Positions 16,985 to 26,396 of a stretch of 64,000 nucleotides of DNA are shown piece by piece; the stretch's first letter is position 1, and every line of letters begins with the position of its first letter. The stretch comes from Pseudomonas fluorescens (GTDB lineage Bacteria; Pseudomonadota; Gammaproteobacteria; Pseudomonadales; Pseudomonadaceae). The notes under the pieces were generated by a model. It was given only the letters and a program-made list of their open reading frames with translations. It was not told where the DNA came from and searched no databases. The DNA is taken from assembly GCF_902497855.1 (NCBI RefSeq), contig NZ_CABVHU010000006.1:1-64000 (forward strand), read 5' to 3'. A program made the position numbers and the translations under genes.

Positions 16985-17980
16985 TTAACGCCCCTCCAAC
17001 AACTCCGCCGCCTGATCCAGCAACACCAAAGGCTCTTTAGCCTTATGAATATCCACCGACAACAACTGCCGAAACTTGCGCGCCCCCGGAAACCCGGTGC
17101 CCAGCCCCAGCACATGCCGGGTGATGTGGTGCATCGAGCCTCCGGCATCGATATGCGCCGCGATGTAAGGCCGCAACTGCGCCAGCGCCTCGGCCCGGCT
17201 GATCACCGGGGCCGTGCTGCCGAACAGCTGCTGATCCACCTCGGCCATCACATAAGGGTTGTGATAGGCCTCACGGCCCAGCATCACGCCGTCGAACGTC
17301 TGCAAGTGCTCGCGACAGGCTTCCAGCGTCTTGATCCCGCCGTTGAGAATGATCTCCAGCTCCGGAAAATCCTCCTTCAACCGCGCCGCCACGTCATAGC
17401 GCAGGGGTGGAATGTCGCGGTTCTCCTTCGGCGATAACCCCTCCAGAATCGCAATCCGCGCATGCACCGTAAAGCTCGTGCACCCGGCATCCCGCACGGT
17501 GCCGACGAAATCACACAACTCCTCGTAACTGTCCCGCCCATTGATCCCGATCCGATGTTTCACCGTCACTGGAATCGACACCGCATCACGCATCGCCTTC
17601 ACACAATCGGCCACCAACTGCGGGTGCCCCATCAGGCACGCGCCGATCATATTGTTCTGCACCCGATCACTCGGGCAGCCGACATTCAGATTCACCTCGT
17701 CGTAGCCATGGTCCTGGGCCATGCGCGCGCACATGGCCAGGTCTAGTGGCACACTGCCGCCGAGTTGCAGGGCGAGCGGGTGTTCGGCTTCGTTGTGACG
17801 CAGGAAGCGCTCGTGATCGCCGTTGAGGAGCGCGCCGGTGGTGACCATCTCGGTGTAGAGGAGGGCGTGCTTGGAGAGCAGGCGCAGGAAGAAACGGCAA
17901 TGGCGGTCTGTCCAATCCATCATCGGGGCGACGGAGAAGCGGCGGGAGAGCGGGGCGGGTGTGGCGGTGATTGGGGGCAT
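16985..17980 (-). CDS. dusA: tRNA-dihydrouridine(20/20a) synthase DusA
   Basis: A 331-residue flavoenzyme that reduces uridine 20/20a in the tRNA D-loop. The TIM barrel begins FSVAPMMDWTDRHCR. The catalytic Cys102 is in NLNVGCPSDRVQNN, followed by GACLMGHPQLVADC, VKHRIGIN and HAR (FMN phosphate contacts), and the C-terminal helical domain contains HITRHVLGLGTGFPGARKFR. I chose ATG 17980, which gives the standard length; the frame extends upstream into Pro-rich unconserved sequence. An IS lies 142 bases upstream of the start. Confidence 0.95.
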   Translation of the reverse strand: MPPITATPAPLSRRFSVAPMMDWTDRHCRFFLRLLSKHALLYTEMVTTGALLNGDHERFLRHNEAEHPLALQLGGSVPLDLAMCARMAQDHGYDEVNLNVGCPSDRVQNNMIGACLMGHPQLVADCVKAMRDAVSIPVTVKHRIGINGRDSYEELCDFVGTVRDAGCTSFTVHARIAILEGLSPKENRDIPPLRYDVAARLKEDFPELEIILNGGIKTLEACREHLQTFDGVMLGREAYHNPYVMAEVDQQLFGSTAPVISRAEALAQLRPYIAAHIDAGGSMHHITRHVLGLGTGFPGARKFRQLLSVDIHKAKEPLVLLDQAAELLEGR

Positions 17981-18122
17981 TGGGGGATCTGGAATCGGTG
18001 GGGCTGGAAGGTGGGAGAGTTTATCAGGATTGAGACGTTGGGGTTTGGGCAGTCCCCCATATCCCGGGGAATCAGGATTCTGCGAACACCAGGTGAAGGG
18101 GGGATCATAAAAAGATCTGTCC

Positions 18123-19444
18123 CTGAGAAATCCCCGATTTTTCCTACGAAAAATCAAGAAGTTGGGAATTGAAGAGACCTGCATGGGTCGGCAGCTTGTA
18201 TTGCACCACACAAAAACAAGATCCCGATCCCATGCAGGCCATCCGATTCTTACACAGCGCGCTCACCCAAGCACTTCCCACTGTCCACTCTCATCGTCTG
18301 AAAACGCTGATGTGTTGTGTCAGTTCGTTACTGCGAGGCCGCCGCCTGACGCTGACAGGACTTGGTCGATTCATGTCGGGCAAGGCCTATCCAAAACACG
18401 CCATTAAACGAGTGGATCGGCTGTTGGGAAATCGCCATCTGCAATCAGAGCGCTCGTTGTTTTATTGGGTCATGTTGCGAGCCCTGCTGGGCCCCCTGAA
18501 ACATCCCTTGATCCTGGTCGATTGGTCACCAATTGATGCGGCGGGAGAGTTCTTTTTGTTGCGCGCCGCCATCCCGTTGGCTGGGCGCTCGTTTCCTATT
18601 TACGAGAGCGTTCACGAGCGTGAAGGATGCCCGAAATATCAAAATCGGTTGCTGCAAACATTGGCCGAAATGCTCCCCAAAAACTGTGTTCCGATCCTTG
18701 TGGCCGATGCGGGTTTTCGACGGCCCTGGATCAAGGCTGTCGAGGCGCAAGGCTGGTATTACGTGGCTCGGGTGCGCAACCGCGACCTCTACCGCAGCGA
18801 CTCGAACACCTGGTTGCCAGTGAAAAATCTCTACGCTTTGGCGTCATCTTCACCGAAGTCGCTGGGCCATATCGAGATGACCCAAAGCGCTCCGCACTTC
18901 ATTCATTTGTACTGCGTCAGGCACCGCGCCAAAGGGCGAAAACATCAACGCGTCACCGGTTCAATCGCCAAAAACAAACTCAGCAGACAATCGGCCAATC
19001 GTGAGCGAGAGCCGTGGTTGCTGGCCAGTAACCTGCCGGAGGCTCAATGGAATCCTTCGAAAATCGTGGCGATTTACAAGCAGCGGATGCAGATAGAAGA
19101 AGGCTTCCGGGATGTAAAAAGCGAGCACTTCGGTGTTGGTGTGACCCGCCATCGAAGTCACTGCCCGCGCCGAATTGAAGTGCTGTTACTGATCTCGGCG
19201 TTGGCTAACTACATCATCTGCTTAACCGGGTTACAGGCCCGCGAAGCAGGACATGAGCATCGCTTCCAAAGCAACAGTCTTAAACATCGACGAGTGTTGT
19301 CGTTGTGGCGATTGGGCATGGAATACTGGCGTTGCGGACGCGGCTCAAACTCTCGAAAAACCTTGGAGAGACTTGAGCGCACGTTGCGAGACGAGGTACA
19401 TCAACAGGCACAGGTGCTGGAGTAGATTTGTGGGGATCCCTCAG
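18123..19444 (+). mobile_element. IS10-like insertion sequence, IS4 family
   Basis: The element is 1322 bases. Its left end CTGAGAAATCCCC (18123-18135) is inverted relative to its right end GGGGATCCCTCAG (19432-19444), 11 of 13 positions matching. Both resemble the IS10 end CTGAGAGATCCCC. The 9-bp direct repeat GATCTGTCC lies immediately outside on both sides (18114-18122 and 19445-19453), the duplication length typical of this group. A short hairpin GATTTTTC/GAAAAATC (18136-18155) sits just inside the left end. It carries one transposase gene. Confidence 0.88.
18232..19425 (+). CDS. IS4-family DDE transposase
   Basis: A 397-residue transposase. The catalytic acids are Asp97 (LILVDWSPID), Asp159 (PILVADAGF) and Glu289. 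The IS4 YREK signature is complete (Tyr, two residues, Arg, three residues, Glu, six residues, Lys) in YKQRMQIEEGFRDVK. The reading frame looks intact, so the element may still be active. I prefer ATG 18232 (MQAIRFLHSAL); an upstream TTG at 18169 would add 21 residues. The C-terminus lies about 20 bases inside the right inverted repeat. Confidence 0.92.
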   Translation: MQAIRFLHSALTQALPTVHSHRLKTLMCCVSSLLRGRRLTLTGLGRFMSGKAYPKHAIKRVDRLLGNRHLQSERSLFYWVMLRALLGPLKHPLILVDWSPIDAAGEFFLLRAAIPLAGRSFPIYESVHEREGCPKYQNRLLQTLAEMLPKNCVPILVADAGFRRPWIKAVEAQGWYYVARVRNRDLYRSDSNTWLPVKNLYALASSSPKSLGHIEMTQSAPHFIHLYCVRHRAKGRKHQRVTGSIAKNKLSRQSANREREPWLLASNLPEAQWNPSKIVAIYKQRMQIEEGFRDVKSEHFGVGVTRHRSHCPRRIEVLLLISALANYIICLTGLQAREAGHEHRFQSNSLKHRRVLSLWRLGMEYWRCGRGSNSRKTLERLERTLRDEVHQQAQVLE

Positions 19445-19538
19445 GATCTGTCCCCGTTTCCGCTGTCCCCGTTTCCGCTACAGGCACAGGTGCTGGAGTA
19501 GATTTGTGGGGATCCCTCAGGATCTGTCCCCGTTTCCG
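19404..19538. repeat. Tandem duplication of the IS right end (76-bp spacing)
   Basis: The 59 bases at 19404-19462, covering the transposase C-terminal codons, the right inverted repeat, the 9-bp target repeat and CCGTTTCCG, recur exactly at 19480-19538. A second copy of the IS end therefore lies at 19480-19520, again followed by GATCTGTCC. This may reflect replication slippage between the CTGTCCCCGTTTCCG repeats. Confidence 0.85.
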
Positions 19539-19544
19539 GTTTCC

Positions 19545-19754
19545 CTAATCGAAATTTGGCGGAAAGTCTTGGGGTGTGCAGAAAAAACTTCCTCTTGTTT
19601 GCTGTATTGATTTCCCGTTATTGAGTGGTACTGGCTTACTGTATTTGTATGTCTTGCAGGCTGGATCAGTGAATACTACTCGATCCTCTGCATTGATCCT
19701 CTCCATGCATCCCATGCACAAAATTATCACAGTTAACAATGAAGTTGTTCGCAC
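19545..19754 (-). CDS. Small hypothetical exported protein
   Basis: A 69-residue frame with a GTG start. The N-terminus is hydrophobic (LLTVIILCMGCMERINA), like a signal peptide or a weak lipobox. The remainder has two Cys (ACKTYKYS and FFCTPQDFPPNF), suggesting a small disulfide-bonded exported protein. The ribosome site is poor. Base composition is lower in GC than the surroundings, as for the next frame. I do not recognise it; it may be spurious. Confidence 0.35.
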   Translation of the reverse strand: MRTTSLLTVIILCMGCMERINAEDRVVFTDPACKTYKYSKPVPLNNGKSIQQTRGSFFCTPQDFPPNFD

Positions 19755-19763
19755 GATAAGCGC

Positions 19764-19955
19764 TCAGCCAGAGTGGGAAAGCCTGAAACCCCTGTCTTTA
19801 AATTCGTCAACTAATTCGTCAACTGCATTCCCGCCTCTTTGTCCGCCACCCGTTATCTTCCCATCGCGGTCGCGAGTTTCCCATTGGGTCGTATCATGTT
19901 TGTCGTCATAATCAATGTCCGCATAGTGTCCGTTATCATCTGTCATTGTTGTCAT
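19764..19955 (-). CDS. Small hypothetical acidic protein
   Basis: A 63-residue hydrophilic protein beginning MTTMTDDNGHYADIDYDDKH, rich in Asp and Gly, with no signal peptide or membrane segment. AGGGGAT lies upstream of the ATG at a workable distance, which is the main support. It lies just upstream of the small exported frame on the same strand. No family was recognised. The remaining gap to the GH16 gene (19956-20083) holds no other gene. Confidence 0.45.
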   Translation of the reverse strand: MTTMTDDNGHYADIDYDDKHDTTQWETRDRDGKITGGGQRGGNAVDELVDEFKDRGFRLSHSG

Positions 19956-20083
19956 TGCATATCCCCTGTAAGTTAATTTGTTTCTCTAGAATAGTTTGTG
20001 GTGTGTGGCTGTCAAAGAAAGCCTGGTTGTTTTCCTCATAAGTCAACCATGCAGCAGGATGGGTGGCCATGAACCTGCCGTGA

Positions 20084-21559
20084 CTATCCGCCGCGCCGCC
20101 AGACCTTGATGTAATCGATACTGAAGGTCGATGGCAGATCGGCATCGTTGACCACGCCGAACCAGTTCCACATGGCCTCGCTGTCGAAGACGATCTGCAT
20201 CGGGAAGAACCAGTGACTGTTCTTCGCTTCCCTGACCAGCACGCCGTCGACATACCAGCGCAGGGTGTCGGGCTGCCAGTCCAGGCCATACACGTGAAAG
20301 TCGGCGGCCAGGCGCCAGGGGCTGGTCCAGCTGGCGCCTTCGCTGAAGTGCGCGGTGCCGGTCGGCGTAGCCCAGACGTGGGCGTTCATGTTGTACAAAC
20401 GGTCGAATTTGGCCTCTTTGGTTTTACCGCCGATTTCGAAAATATCGATTTCCGTGGCGTTGTTGGCAAGTCCGGTCCATGCCAGCCAGAAGGCGCTGGA
20501 GCCTGCCGAGTTCATGGGTCTGGCCCGGGCTTCGTAGTAGCCGTAGTCGCCACGTTCGATAGTGCGGACCATGGCGCTGGTGTAGTCCTTGTAGCCCAGG
20601 CGTACATATTTTTCAGGCAAGGTTTGCTTGCGGAAGACGATGTTCAGATGGCCATTGCCGACACTGGCGTTGTCAGGGGTGAAGAGCGCCGGTTTGCGCC
20701 CCAGCGAGTCGCTACCGGTGGCGTTGTTGACGTGCCAGCGTTGACGGTCGAGGGCGGTGCCGTTGAAGTCGTCGGTGAAGCGAGGGTCCAGGCGCCAGCG
20801 GCCGGCATTGACCTGATCGGACAGCGGCAGGTTGGCGTTGGTCTGTTGCGGCGCCGGGCCGAGCGGGCCGGTTCGGGTCCAGGCATTGGCGTGTTGCGGG
20901 ACCGCCACCGACCATTTGTGCGCCAGGTATTCAAACGCCGCCTGGCGTTCGGCCTGCGTGGCCAATGGGCGGTTGTACACCAGCACTTCGGCGATGTCGC
21001 CGCGCAGGATTTCAGAGCTGCCGACCACATTGCGGCCTACGGCGAGAGGGCCGATCGGCACGTCGCTGGTTTCGAGGAAGGCAATGCGGGGTTCATAGGC
21101 GCTGGTCTGTTGCACGCTGATGCCGATGTTCGGTGCCACGTTATCGTTATCGGTCAATTGCGGGCGCGAGCTGAACAGGCGTTGCCAGGCCTTGCCCCCG
21201 GCCTGTTCGGGAAGTCGCCGCGACACGATCAACAACGTCACCGGACCTTTTGCCGTGCGCACGGCCTTGGCGCTGAAAGCCGCCGTGCCATTCAAGCGCA
21301 CCACGGCGTGGCCGTTAAGGGCATTGGTCACGTATCCGGACCAGGCGCTGGCCGATGCATGGTCCGCCGTGACGTCGTGGTGCTGGCCGGATTTGTCCCG
21401 CCAGCGCAGCACGCGCCGTTGTTCGTCGAGGCTGATGTTCGAGGCGTCGGCCGCGTCGAGCCACAGCACCAGGCCGTCGGTGGGTGGCCGGGAAGGCGCG
21501 GCTGCCGCCTCGAACATCATGCTCGCGAAAAGAAAGCCGAGTAGACATTCCCTGATCAT
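20084..21559 (-). CDS. Secreted GH16 family glycanase with N-terminal LamG-like domain
   Basis: A 491-residue exported enzyme. The signal peptide covers about residues 1-21 (FEAAAA-P). A concanavalin/LamG-like domain fills about 28-230 (LVLWLDAADASNISLD to FEYLAHKWSV). The GH16 domain occupies about 255-490 with the catalytic motif EIDIFE (Glu370 nucleophile, Asp372, Glu375 acid/base) and FHVYGLDWQPDTLRWYVDG. Such enzymes cleave beta-linked glucans or galactans. As the last gene of the polysaccharide operon it probably trims or releases the polymer made by the locus. The substrate cannot be told from sequence. Confidence 0.88.
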   Translation of the reverse strand: MIRECLLGFLFASMMFEAAAAPSRPPTDGLVLWLDAADASNISLDEQRRVLRWRDKSGQHHDVTADHASASAWSGYVTNALNGHAVVRLNGTAAFSAKAVRTAKGPVTLLIVSRRLPEQAGGKAWQRLFSSRPQLTDNDNVAPNIGISVQQTSAYEPRIAFLETSDVPIGPLAVGRNVVGSSEILRGDIAEVLVYNRPLATQAERQAAFEYLAHKWSVAVPQHANAWTRTGPLGPAPQQTNANLPLSDQVNAGRWRLDPRFTDDFNGTALDRQRWHVNNATGSDSLGRKPALFTPDNASVGNGHLNIVFRKQTLPEKYVRLGYKDYTSAMVRTIERGDYGYYEARARPMNSAGSSAFWLAWTGLANNATEIDIFEIGGKTKEAKFDRLYNMNAHVWATPTGTAHFSEGASWTSPWRLAADFHVYGLDWQPDTLRWYVDGVLVREAKNSHWFFPMQIVFDSEAMWNWFGVVNDADLPSTFSIDYIKVWRRGG

Positions 21560-21571
21560 GGTCAGGCTCCA

Positions 21572-22627
21572 TTACTTCATGGCCACCGCTACCGGCAATG
21601 GCAGAGGGAACTGGTAGCCATAGGGGTTACTTGATTGCCATCGCCAGGTGTCGATGATCATCTGCTCCAGGTTACGTTGCGCGTACCAGCCCAGGTCGCG
21701 TCCGGCCTTGCTGGGGTCGGCCCAGCATTGGGCAATGTCGCCGGCTCGGCGTGGGGCGAAATGGTAGGGAATGCTGATGCCGGTGACGTCTTCGAAACTG
21801 TGGATGATCTGCAACACGCTGTAGCCGGTGCCTGTACCGAGGTTCCAGATGTGGGTGCCAGGACTGTGTTGCAGCATCTGCAGCGCCTTCAGGTGCCCTT
21901 CGGCCACATCGACTACGTGGATGTAATCGCGCACGCAGGTGCCATCGACAGTGGGATAGTCATTGCCGAACACGGTGAGTTCGGGGAGCCGGCCGATGGC
22001 GACCTGGGTCAGGCTGGGCAGCAGGTTGCTGGGCTGGCCATGGGGGTCTTCGCCGATCAAGCCGCTTTCGTGGGCGCCAATCGGGTTGAAATAGCGCAGC
22101 AGCGCGATGCTCCAGCGCGTGTCGGACAGCGCCAGATCCTTGAGCATCTCCTCGATCATCAGCTTGCTGCGGCCATAGGGATTGACGGGGTTGCCGGTGC
22201 CCAGGGCTTCGGCAATCGGTGTGTGCGCCGGGTCGCCGTAGACCGTGGCCGAGGAACTGAACACCAGATTGAACACCTGCGCGCGAGCCATGGCCTGGCA
22301 AAGATTCAAAGTGCCGGCGACGTTGTTAGCGTAGTACTCCAGCGGTTTTCGGGTGCTTTCGGCGACGGATTTCAGGCTGGAGAAATGCATCACCGCATCG
22401 ATGTCGTACTCAGCGAAGATTTCCTCGAGCAAGGTGCTGTCACGCACATCGCCTTCGATGAAGTCGACGTGGCTGTGGGTCAGTAGCTCAAGTCGGCTGA
22501 TCGACTCCCGACAGCTGTTGCACAGGTTATCGAGTATCACCACCGAGTGGCCGGCAGCAATGAGGGTCAGCGCGGTATGGGAGCCGATGTACCCGGCCCC
22601 GCCAGTGATCAGCGTGGTTTTGCGCAT
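21572..22627 (-). CDS. galE: UDP-glucose 4-epimerase
   Basis: A 351-residue short-chain dehydrogenase/reductase of the extended GalE type. The NAD-binding motif GGAGYIGSHTALTLIAAGH is at the N-terminus. The catalytic Ser/Tyr/Lys set is SSSATVYG and then YGRSK. Substrate-loop sequences RYFNPIGAHESGLIGEDP and VDGTCVRDYIHVVDVAEGH are characteristic of UDP-Glc/UDP-Gal epimerases. In this operon it would supply UDP-galactose for the polysaccharide. It lies 12 bases before the GH16 start. Confidence 0.93.
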   Translation of the reverse strand: MRKTTLITGGAGYIGSHTALTLIAAGHSVVILDNLCNSCRESISRLELLTHSHVDFIEGDVRDSTLLEEIFAEYDIDAVMHFSSLKSVAESTRKPLEYYANNVAGTLNLCQAMARAQVFNLVFSSSATVYGDPAHTPIAEALGTGNPVNPYGRSKLMIEEMLKDLALSDTRWSIALLRYFNPIGAHESGLIGEDPHGQPSNLLPSLTQVAIGRLPELTVFGNDYPTVDGTCVRDYIHVVDVAEGHLKALQMLQHSPGTHIWNLGTGTGYSVLQIIHSFEDVTGISIPYHFAPRRAGDIAQCWADPSKAGRDLGWYAQRNLEQMIIDTWRWQSSNPYGYQFPLPLPVAVAMK

Positions 22628-22669
22628 GTCGGGCGTTCCTGTCGCAGAAGGATTGCGGAGGGAGTGGGT

Positions 22670-24088
22670 TCAGCGGGTGGTGAATACCGATTTGAATTCT
22701 TGCGGCCAACGCGGGTGCAACAGGCTGTAGGCCAGCGCATAAGTCAGCGCGCCAATACCGATGCTGCAGGCCAAATGCGCCACCCCCTGAACCTGCAGCC
22801 GTGGGGCCAGCCACAGCACTGCCGCAGCCATGACCAGCGAGGCCGTCACACTGCGATAGCTGGATGCGAAAAACGCATGCCAGCCAGAACCGATGGCGGT
22901 GTTCAGCCCGCGAATCTGCAGAGGTGTGACGATCAGCATCCGCAGCAGCAACGCCAGGGCAGCGGCCATGCCGCCATAAAGCGGCCCCAGCCCGTAGACC
23001 AGCGCCAGCGCCAGCAAGGTGGTGCCCACTTCCGCCTTGAGGGTCAGGTGCGTGCGGTTGACGGCCACCAGCGCGGTGGTGGCGTACATGGCGGTGTTGC
23101 CGATGGCGGCGGTGCAGGCCAGTACTTGCAGCAGCGGGATCGCGTCGGCCCATTTGGCTCCGAAGATCAGCAGGACGATGTCCTCGGCGGTGAGGGCGAT
23201 GCCGATGAAGAGCGGGGTGAGGAGGAAACAGCTGATGGCTGTCGAGTCGAAAATGAAGCCGATCAACCTCGACGGTTCGGCGCTGCGTCTGGCGAATGCC
23301 GGCAGTGCATAGCTCATCAGGCCGTTGTAAAACGCCGTGCGTGGCAAATCGATGATGCGCATCGCCAGGTTGAAGATGCCGACAGCGTGAGTGCCGGCGG
23401 TGATACCGAGGACCACATTGACCCCGCGCTGAAGGGTTTGCGAGCTCAGGGTGTTGACGGCCACGGGCAGGCCGGCCGTCACCAGTTCACGCAGGAATGG
23501 ACCGTCAATGACCCATGGGATTCGGCGTCGGTCACCCAGCATCAACACCAGGACGGAAACGAATTCCATGATCAGCGCCTGGGCAATCACCGCCCAGGCG
23601 CCCAAACCCAAGAGCGCCATGGCGATACCGGCAACGCCGCCGGACACCTTGCCCAGCAGCGTGCGCGAAGCGAGCATCCTGAAGTTGCTGCTACGGCGCA
23701 ATTGCACGACATAGACACGCGCCATCATGGTGAACAGGATTTTCACCGAAGCCAGCGCCGTCATCCATTGCAGGGCGGTGGATGCAAGCCACAGCATCGC
23801 CACGGCCGTGATGATCGCGATGGACACCAGGCTGGTCAGTACCGCCACCCAGAACGCCGTGGCGATGTGGCGCTCGTCCAGACGCTCCTGCCGCACCAGT
23901 GGGTCTTCCAGCACCGAGGAACAGAGGATGCCGATCAACTCGACGCTGGCGATGATGATCGTACCCACCCCCAGTTCTTCCGGCGACAACAGCCTGGCAT
24001 ACACGACAAAAGTGATCATCGACAGGAAAATCAGGCCGAATTTCTCGGTGAAGATCCAGCTCAATTTGACGAGACGTTGATTGACCAT
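22670..24088 (-). CDS. Wzx-type polysaccharide flippase (MOP superfamily)
   Basis: A 472-residue polytopic inner-membrane protein with about 12 predicted membrane segments, in the polysaccharide transporter branch of the MOP superfamily. It starts MVNQRLVKLSWIFTEKFGL, followed by VVYARLLSPEELGVGTI, which is the usual N-terminal pattern of these flippases (a residue pair like LSPEE/G after the first helix). It would flip the undecaprenyl-linked repeat unit across the inner membrane. ATG 24088 is used; an upstream TTG adds only two residues. Confidence 0.87.
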   Translation of the reverse strand: MVNQRLVKLSWIFTEKFGLIFLSMITFVVYARLLSPEELGVGTIIIASVELIGILCSSVLEDPLVRQERLDERHIATAFWVAVLTSLVSIAIITAVAMLWLASTALQWMTALASVKILFTMMARVYVVQLRRSSNFRMLASRTLLGKVSGGVAGIAMALLGLGAWAVIAQALIMEFVSVLVLMLGDRRRIPWVIDGPFLRELVTAGLPVAVNTLSSQTLQRGVNVVLGITAGTHAVGIFNLAMRIIDLPRTAFYNGLMSYALPAFARRSAEPSRLIGFIFDSTAISCFLLTPLFIGIALTAEDIVLLIFGAKWADAIPLLQVLACTAAIGNTAMYATTALVAVNRTHLTLKAEVGTTLLALALVYGLGPLYGGMAAALALLLRMLIVTPLQIRGLNTAIGSGWHAFFASSYRSVTASLVMAAAVLWLAPRLQVQGVAHLACSIGIGALTYALAYSLLHPRWPQEFKSVFTTR

Positions 24089-24126
24089 GGGCAAACCCGG
24101 CAGACGTTCGATCGAGGGGCGAGCGA

Positions 24127-25062
24127 TCAGGGAACCTTGTGCAGCGTCTTGAACCGCGCATAAAGGTAACGCAGGGTCGGTTTGCCATTGAAGAAAATCA
24201 GCGCTTGCCAGGAGTGCCCGAGCATCTGCCGGAACACCTTGATCACCTGTGCATGTTCGCCGCGCCGGGAAAAGGCATTGAGGAATTCGGCATGGTTGGC
24301 CAACAGGAAATGGATGCGCTGCTGCCGGGTCAGTCTCGGGCCGTAGCGATCCAGGTACAGTTCGATGAATCTGACTTTGTACGGGTAGTATTTTTGCGGT
24401 TGCGCGGTGATGTTGCCGCTGTCGACCCCGCGCCGATGGAGGATTTTCGGCACGGTGTGGATTTCCCAGTGCTCGGCGATCCGCGTCCAGAGCAGGCGGT
24501 CTTCGGCGAAGCGCAGGGAAGGGTCGAAACCACCCACGGCACAGACCACTTCACGCACCACCAGCACGCCGGACGTACCGTTGATGACATTCTCGCGCAT
24601 GAAATCAGCAAAGTGATTGCCGCACTTGCGCCGCTCTTCCAGTTGCTGTGTGCCGTCGCTGAACACACTCAACTGGTAGCAATCGATCAGCCCGACCGAA
24701 TGTCCCTGGGCCGTCAACCGGTCATACAGCGCCAGCTGCATTTCCAGTTTCTGTGGATGCCACTGGTCATCGGCATCGAGGAAGGCAATGAAGGTTTCCT
24801 CGGCGGCAAAGATGCCTGTGTTGCGCGCACGGGCCGGACCCTGGTTGGCCTGCTGCAACAGGGTCAGGCGAAACGGAGCGACAAAGTTCCTGACCCGTTG
24901 GGCACAGTCATCGCTGGAGCCGTCGTCGATGACGATCACCTGCTCGGGCTGACGGGTCTGCAGGACCACGGACGCCAGGGTCTTTTCGATGGTACTGGCG
25001 GCGTTGTACATCGGAATCACCACGCACACCGAATCCGGTGAAGGGGGGCCTTCGTTCAACAT
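24127..25062 (-). CDS. Family 2 glycosyltransferase
   Basis: A 311-residue GT-A enzyme. It starts CVVIPMYNAASTIEKTLASV, has QVIVIDDGSSDD and the metal-binding DxD region FIAFLDADDQWHP, and an acceptor-side motif EDRLLWTRIAEHW like the ED of inverting GT2 enzymes. It is presumably cytoplasmic and adds one sugar to the lipid-linked repeat. Its start overlaps the polymerase stop by 7 bases. Confidence 0.9.
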   Translation of the reverse strand: MLNEGPPSPDSVCVVIPMYNAASTIEKTLASVVLQTRQPEQVIVIDDGSSDDCAQRVRNFVAPFRLTLLQQANQGPARARNTGIFAAEETFIAFLDADDQWHPQKLEMQLALYDRLTAQGHSVGLIDCYQLSVFSDGTQQLEERRKCGNHFADFMRENVINGTSGVLVVREVVCAVGGFDPSLRFAEDRLLWTRIAEHWEIHTVPKILHRRGVDSGNITAQPQKYYPYKVRFIELYLDRYGPRLTRQQRIHFLLANHAEFLNAFSRRGEHAQVIKVFRQMLGHSWQALIFFNGKPTLRYLYARFKTLHKVP

Positions 25063-26396
25063 GGCCTTTTCTCCTTGGCTACGACGCTGGCGGTGGCGCC
25101 GCTGACCACCTTGCGTCGCGCCGTCGAGTGCGACGCTGCGCCCGGTCTGGCAAGACTGCGTCCGGCGTGGTGATGATGGAAAGACATTGCCAGGATGCAG
25201 AACACCAAAAACTCCGCGGAGCGATAATTGGGGATCACGTACGCCACGTAATTGGTGACGATGAACAGTCCTATGATGACCAGGGCACTGGCCCGATACT
25301 GCGCCGACTGGTCCGCCGTCACGGCGCGATACTGTTTGACCAGCGCCTCGGACAGCATCAGGCCCAGCGCCGTCAGCTGCACGATCCCACCGTTGAGCAG
25401 GGTTTCCATGTAGCCGTTGTGGGCGTTACCGATGTAACCCCAGCGAGTAATGAACGCGGCGGCATCGGGGCTGGACCAGAAACCACCATAGCCGTAACCC
25501 CTGACAAACTCGGCATCGATGTAGGGTGTCAGCAGCTCCCAGATCAGCATGCGGTCGGTGAGTGACGGGTCGCGACCGATCATTTCCAACAACAGCGTGT
25601 AATTACCATAGAGAAACAGGCAGATCAGCAAGTAGAGAACTGTGGTCGCGAAGAACGCCGTCCATGAGCGGTTGATCCGCAGGCGGATCATGGTCAGAAA
25701 GTACCAGTAGCTTGCCGTCCCCGCACAGATCAGCGCCAGCCCCGTGGCGGACTGGGCGAGCCCGATGGCGATGAGTGAGCACAGTGCGCTGAACATCGCC
25801 CAGGGATTGCGCCGGCGGATCATCGGCAGCAGCAACACAATGGCGATGGCATTGATCCGCGCGCCGGCATTTTTTTCCGGGAAGATGCCCTTGAACGCAC
25901 CGTCGCGAATGCCCCCGGAAATGAAGGCGATATCCGGCAGGATCACGGCGCAGATCAGCCCGATGAACGCGGCTACGCCGAGGGTGCAGCCGAGCATGAA
26001 ACTGATTTTTTCGAGGCTGTAGTTGTAGGCGACGAATCCGGCGAAAAACACCACGCTCATCAATGCGACAAAACGCTTGAGGCTGAGAAACGGATCGTAG
26101 GACCAACTGATCGACGCGGCGACGCAGAGCACGAACAGCAGCAAAAAGGCGTTTTGCCGGTAGAAGCACTGACTGAGGAACACCTTGTGGCGGATGAACA
26201 AAAATAAAGGCACCAGCAGAGTGATCAGGCCGCAGACCTGGTTGACGACGTTACCCTCCAGGTCGCGCTGGGCATCGTCCAGGCTGGAGGCGCTGCCCAG
26301 GCCGGTAAAAAAGCTGATCACCTGCATGTAGAACAGAACGCCGAACAGCGTGAAAAGATCGCGCAGCGTAGTGAACCTGACTTGCAGTGTGTTCAT
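25056..26396 (-). CDS. O-antigen ligase/Wzy-like polysaccharide polymerase
   Basis: A 446-residue polytopic membrane protein with about 10-12 membrane segments. The Wzy_C-type region in the second half includes a large periplasmic loop (LLEMIGRDPSLTDRMLIWELL, then FVRGYGYGGFW and NAHNGYMETLLNGG). The R-x-x-x-W and H-N-x-x-x-x-x-L-L-x-x-G patterns match polymerases and ligases of this superfamily. It is the likely polymerase of the repeat units in a Wzx/Wzy pathway. Both ends overlap neighbours by a few bases, so translation is probably coupled. Confidence 0.85.
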   Translation of the reverse strand: MNTLQVRFTTLRDLFTLFGVLFYMQVISFFTGLGSASSLDDAQRDLEGNVVNQVCGLITLLVPLFLFIRHKVFLSQCFYRQNAFLLLFVLCVAASISWSYDPFLSLKRFVALMSVVFFAGFVAYNYSLEKISFMLGCTLGVAAFIGLICAVILPDIAFISGGIRDGAFKGIFPEKNAGARINAIAIVLLLPMIRRRNPWAMFSALCSLIAIGLAQSATGLALICAGTASYWYFLTMIRLRINRSWTAFFATTVLYLLICLFLYGNYTLLLEMIGRDPSLTDRMLIWELLTPYIDAEFVRGYGYGGFWSSPDAAAFITRWGYIGNAHNGYMETLLNGGIVQLTALGLMLSEALVKQYRAVTADQSAQYRASALVIIGLFIVTNYVAYVIPNYRSAEFLVFCILAMSFHHHHAGRSLARPGAASHSTARRKVVSGATASVVAKEKRPC

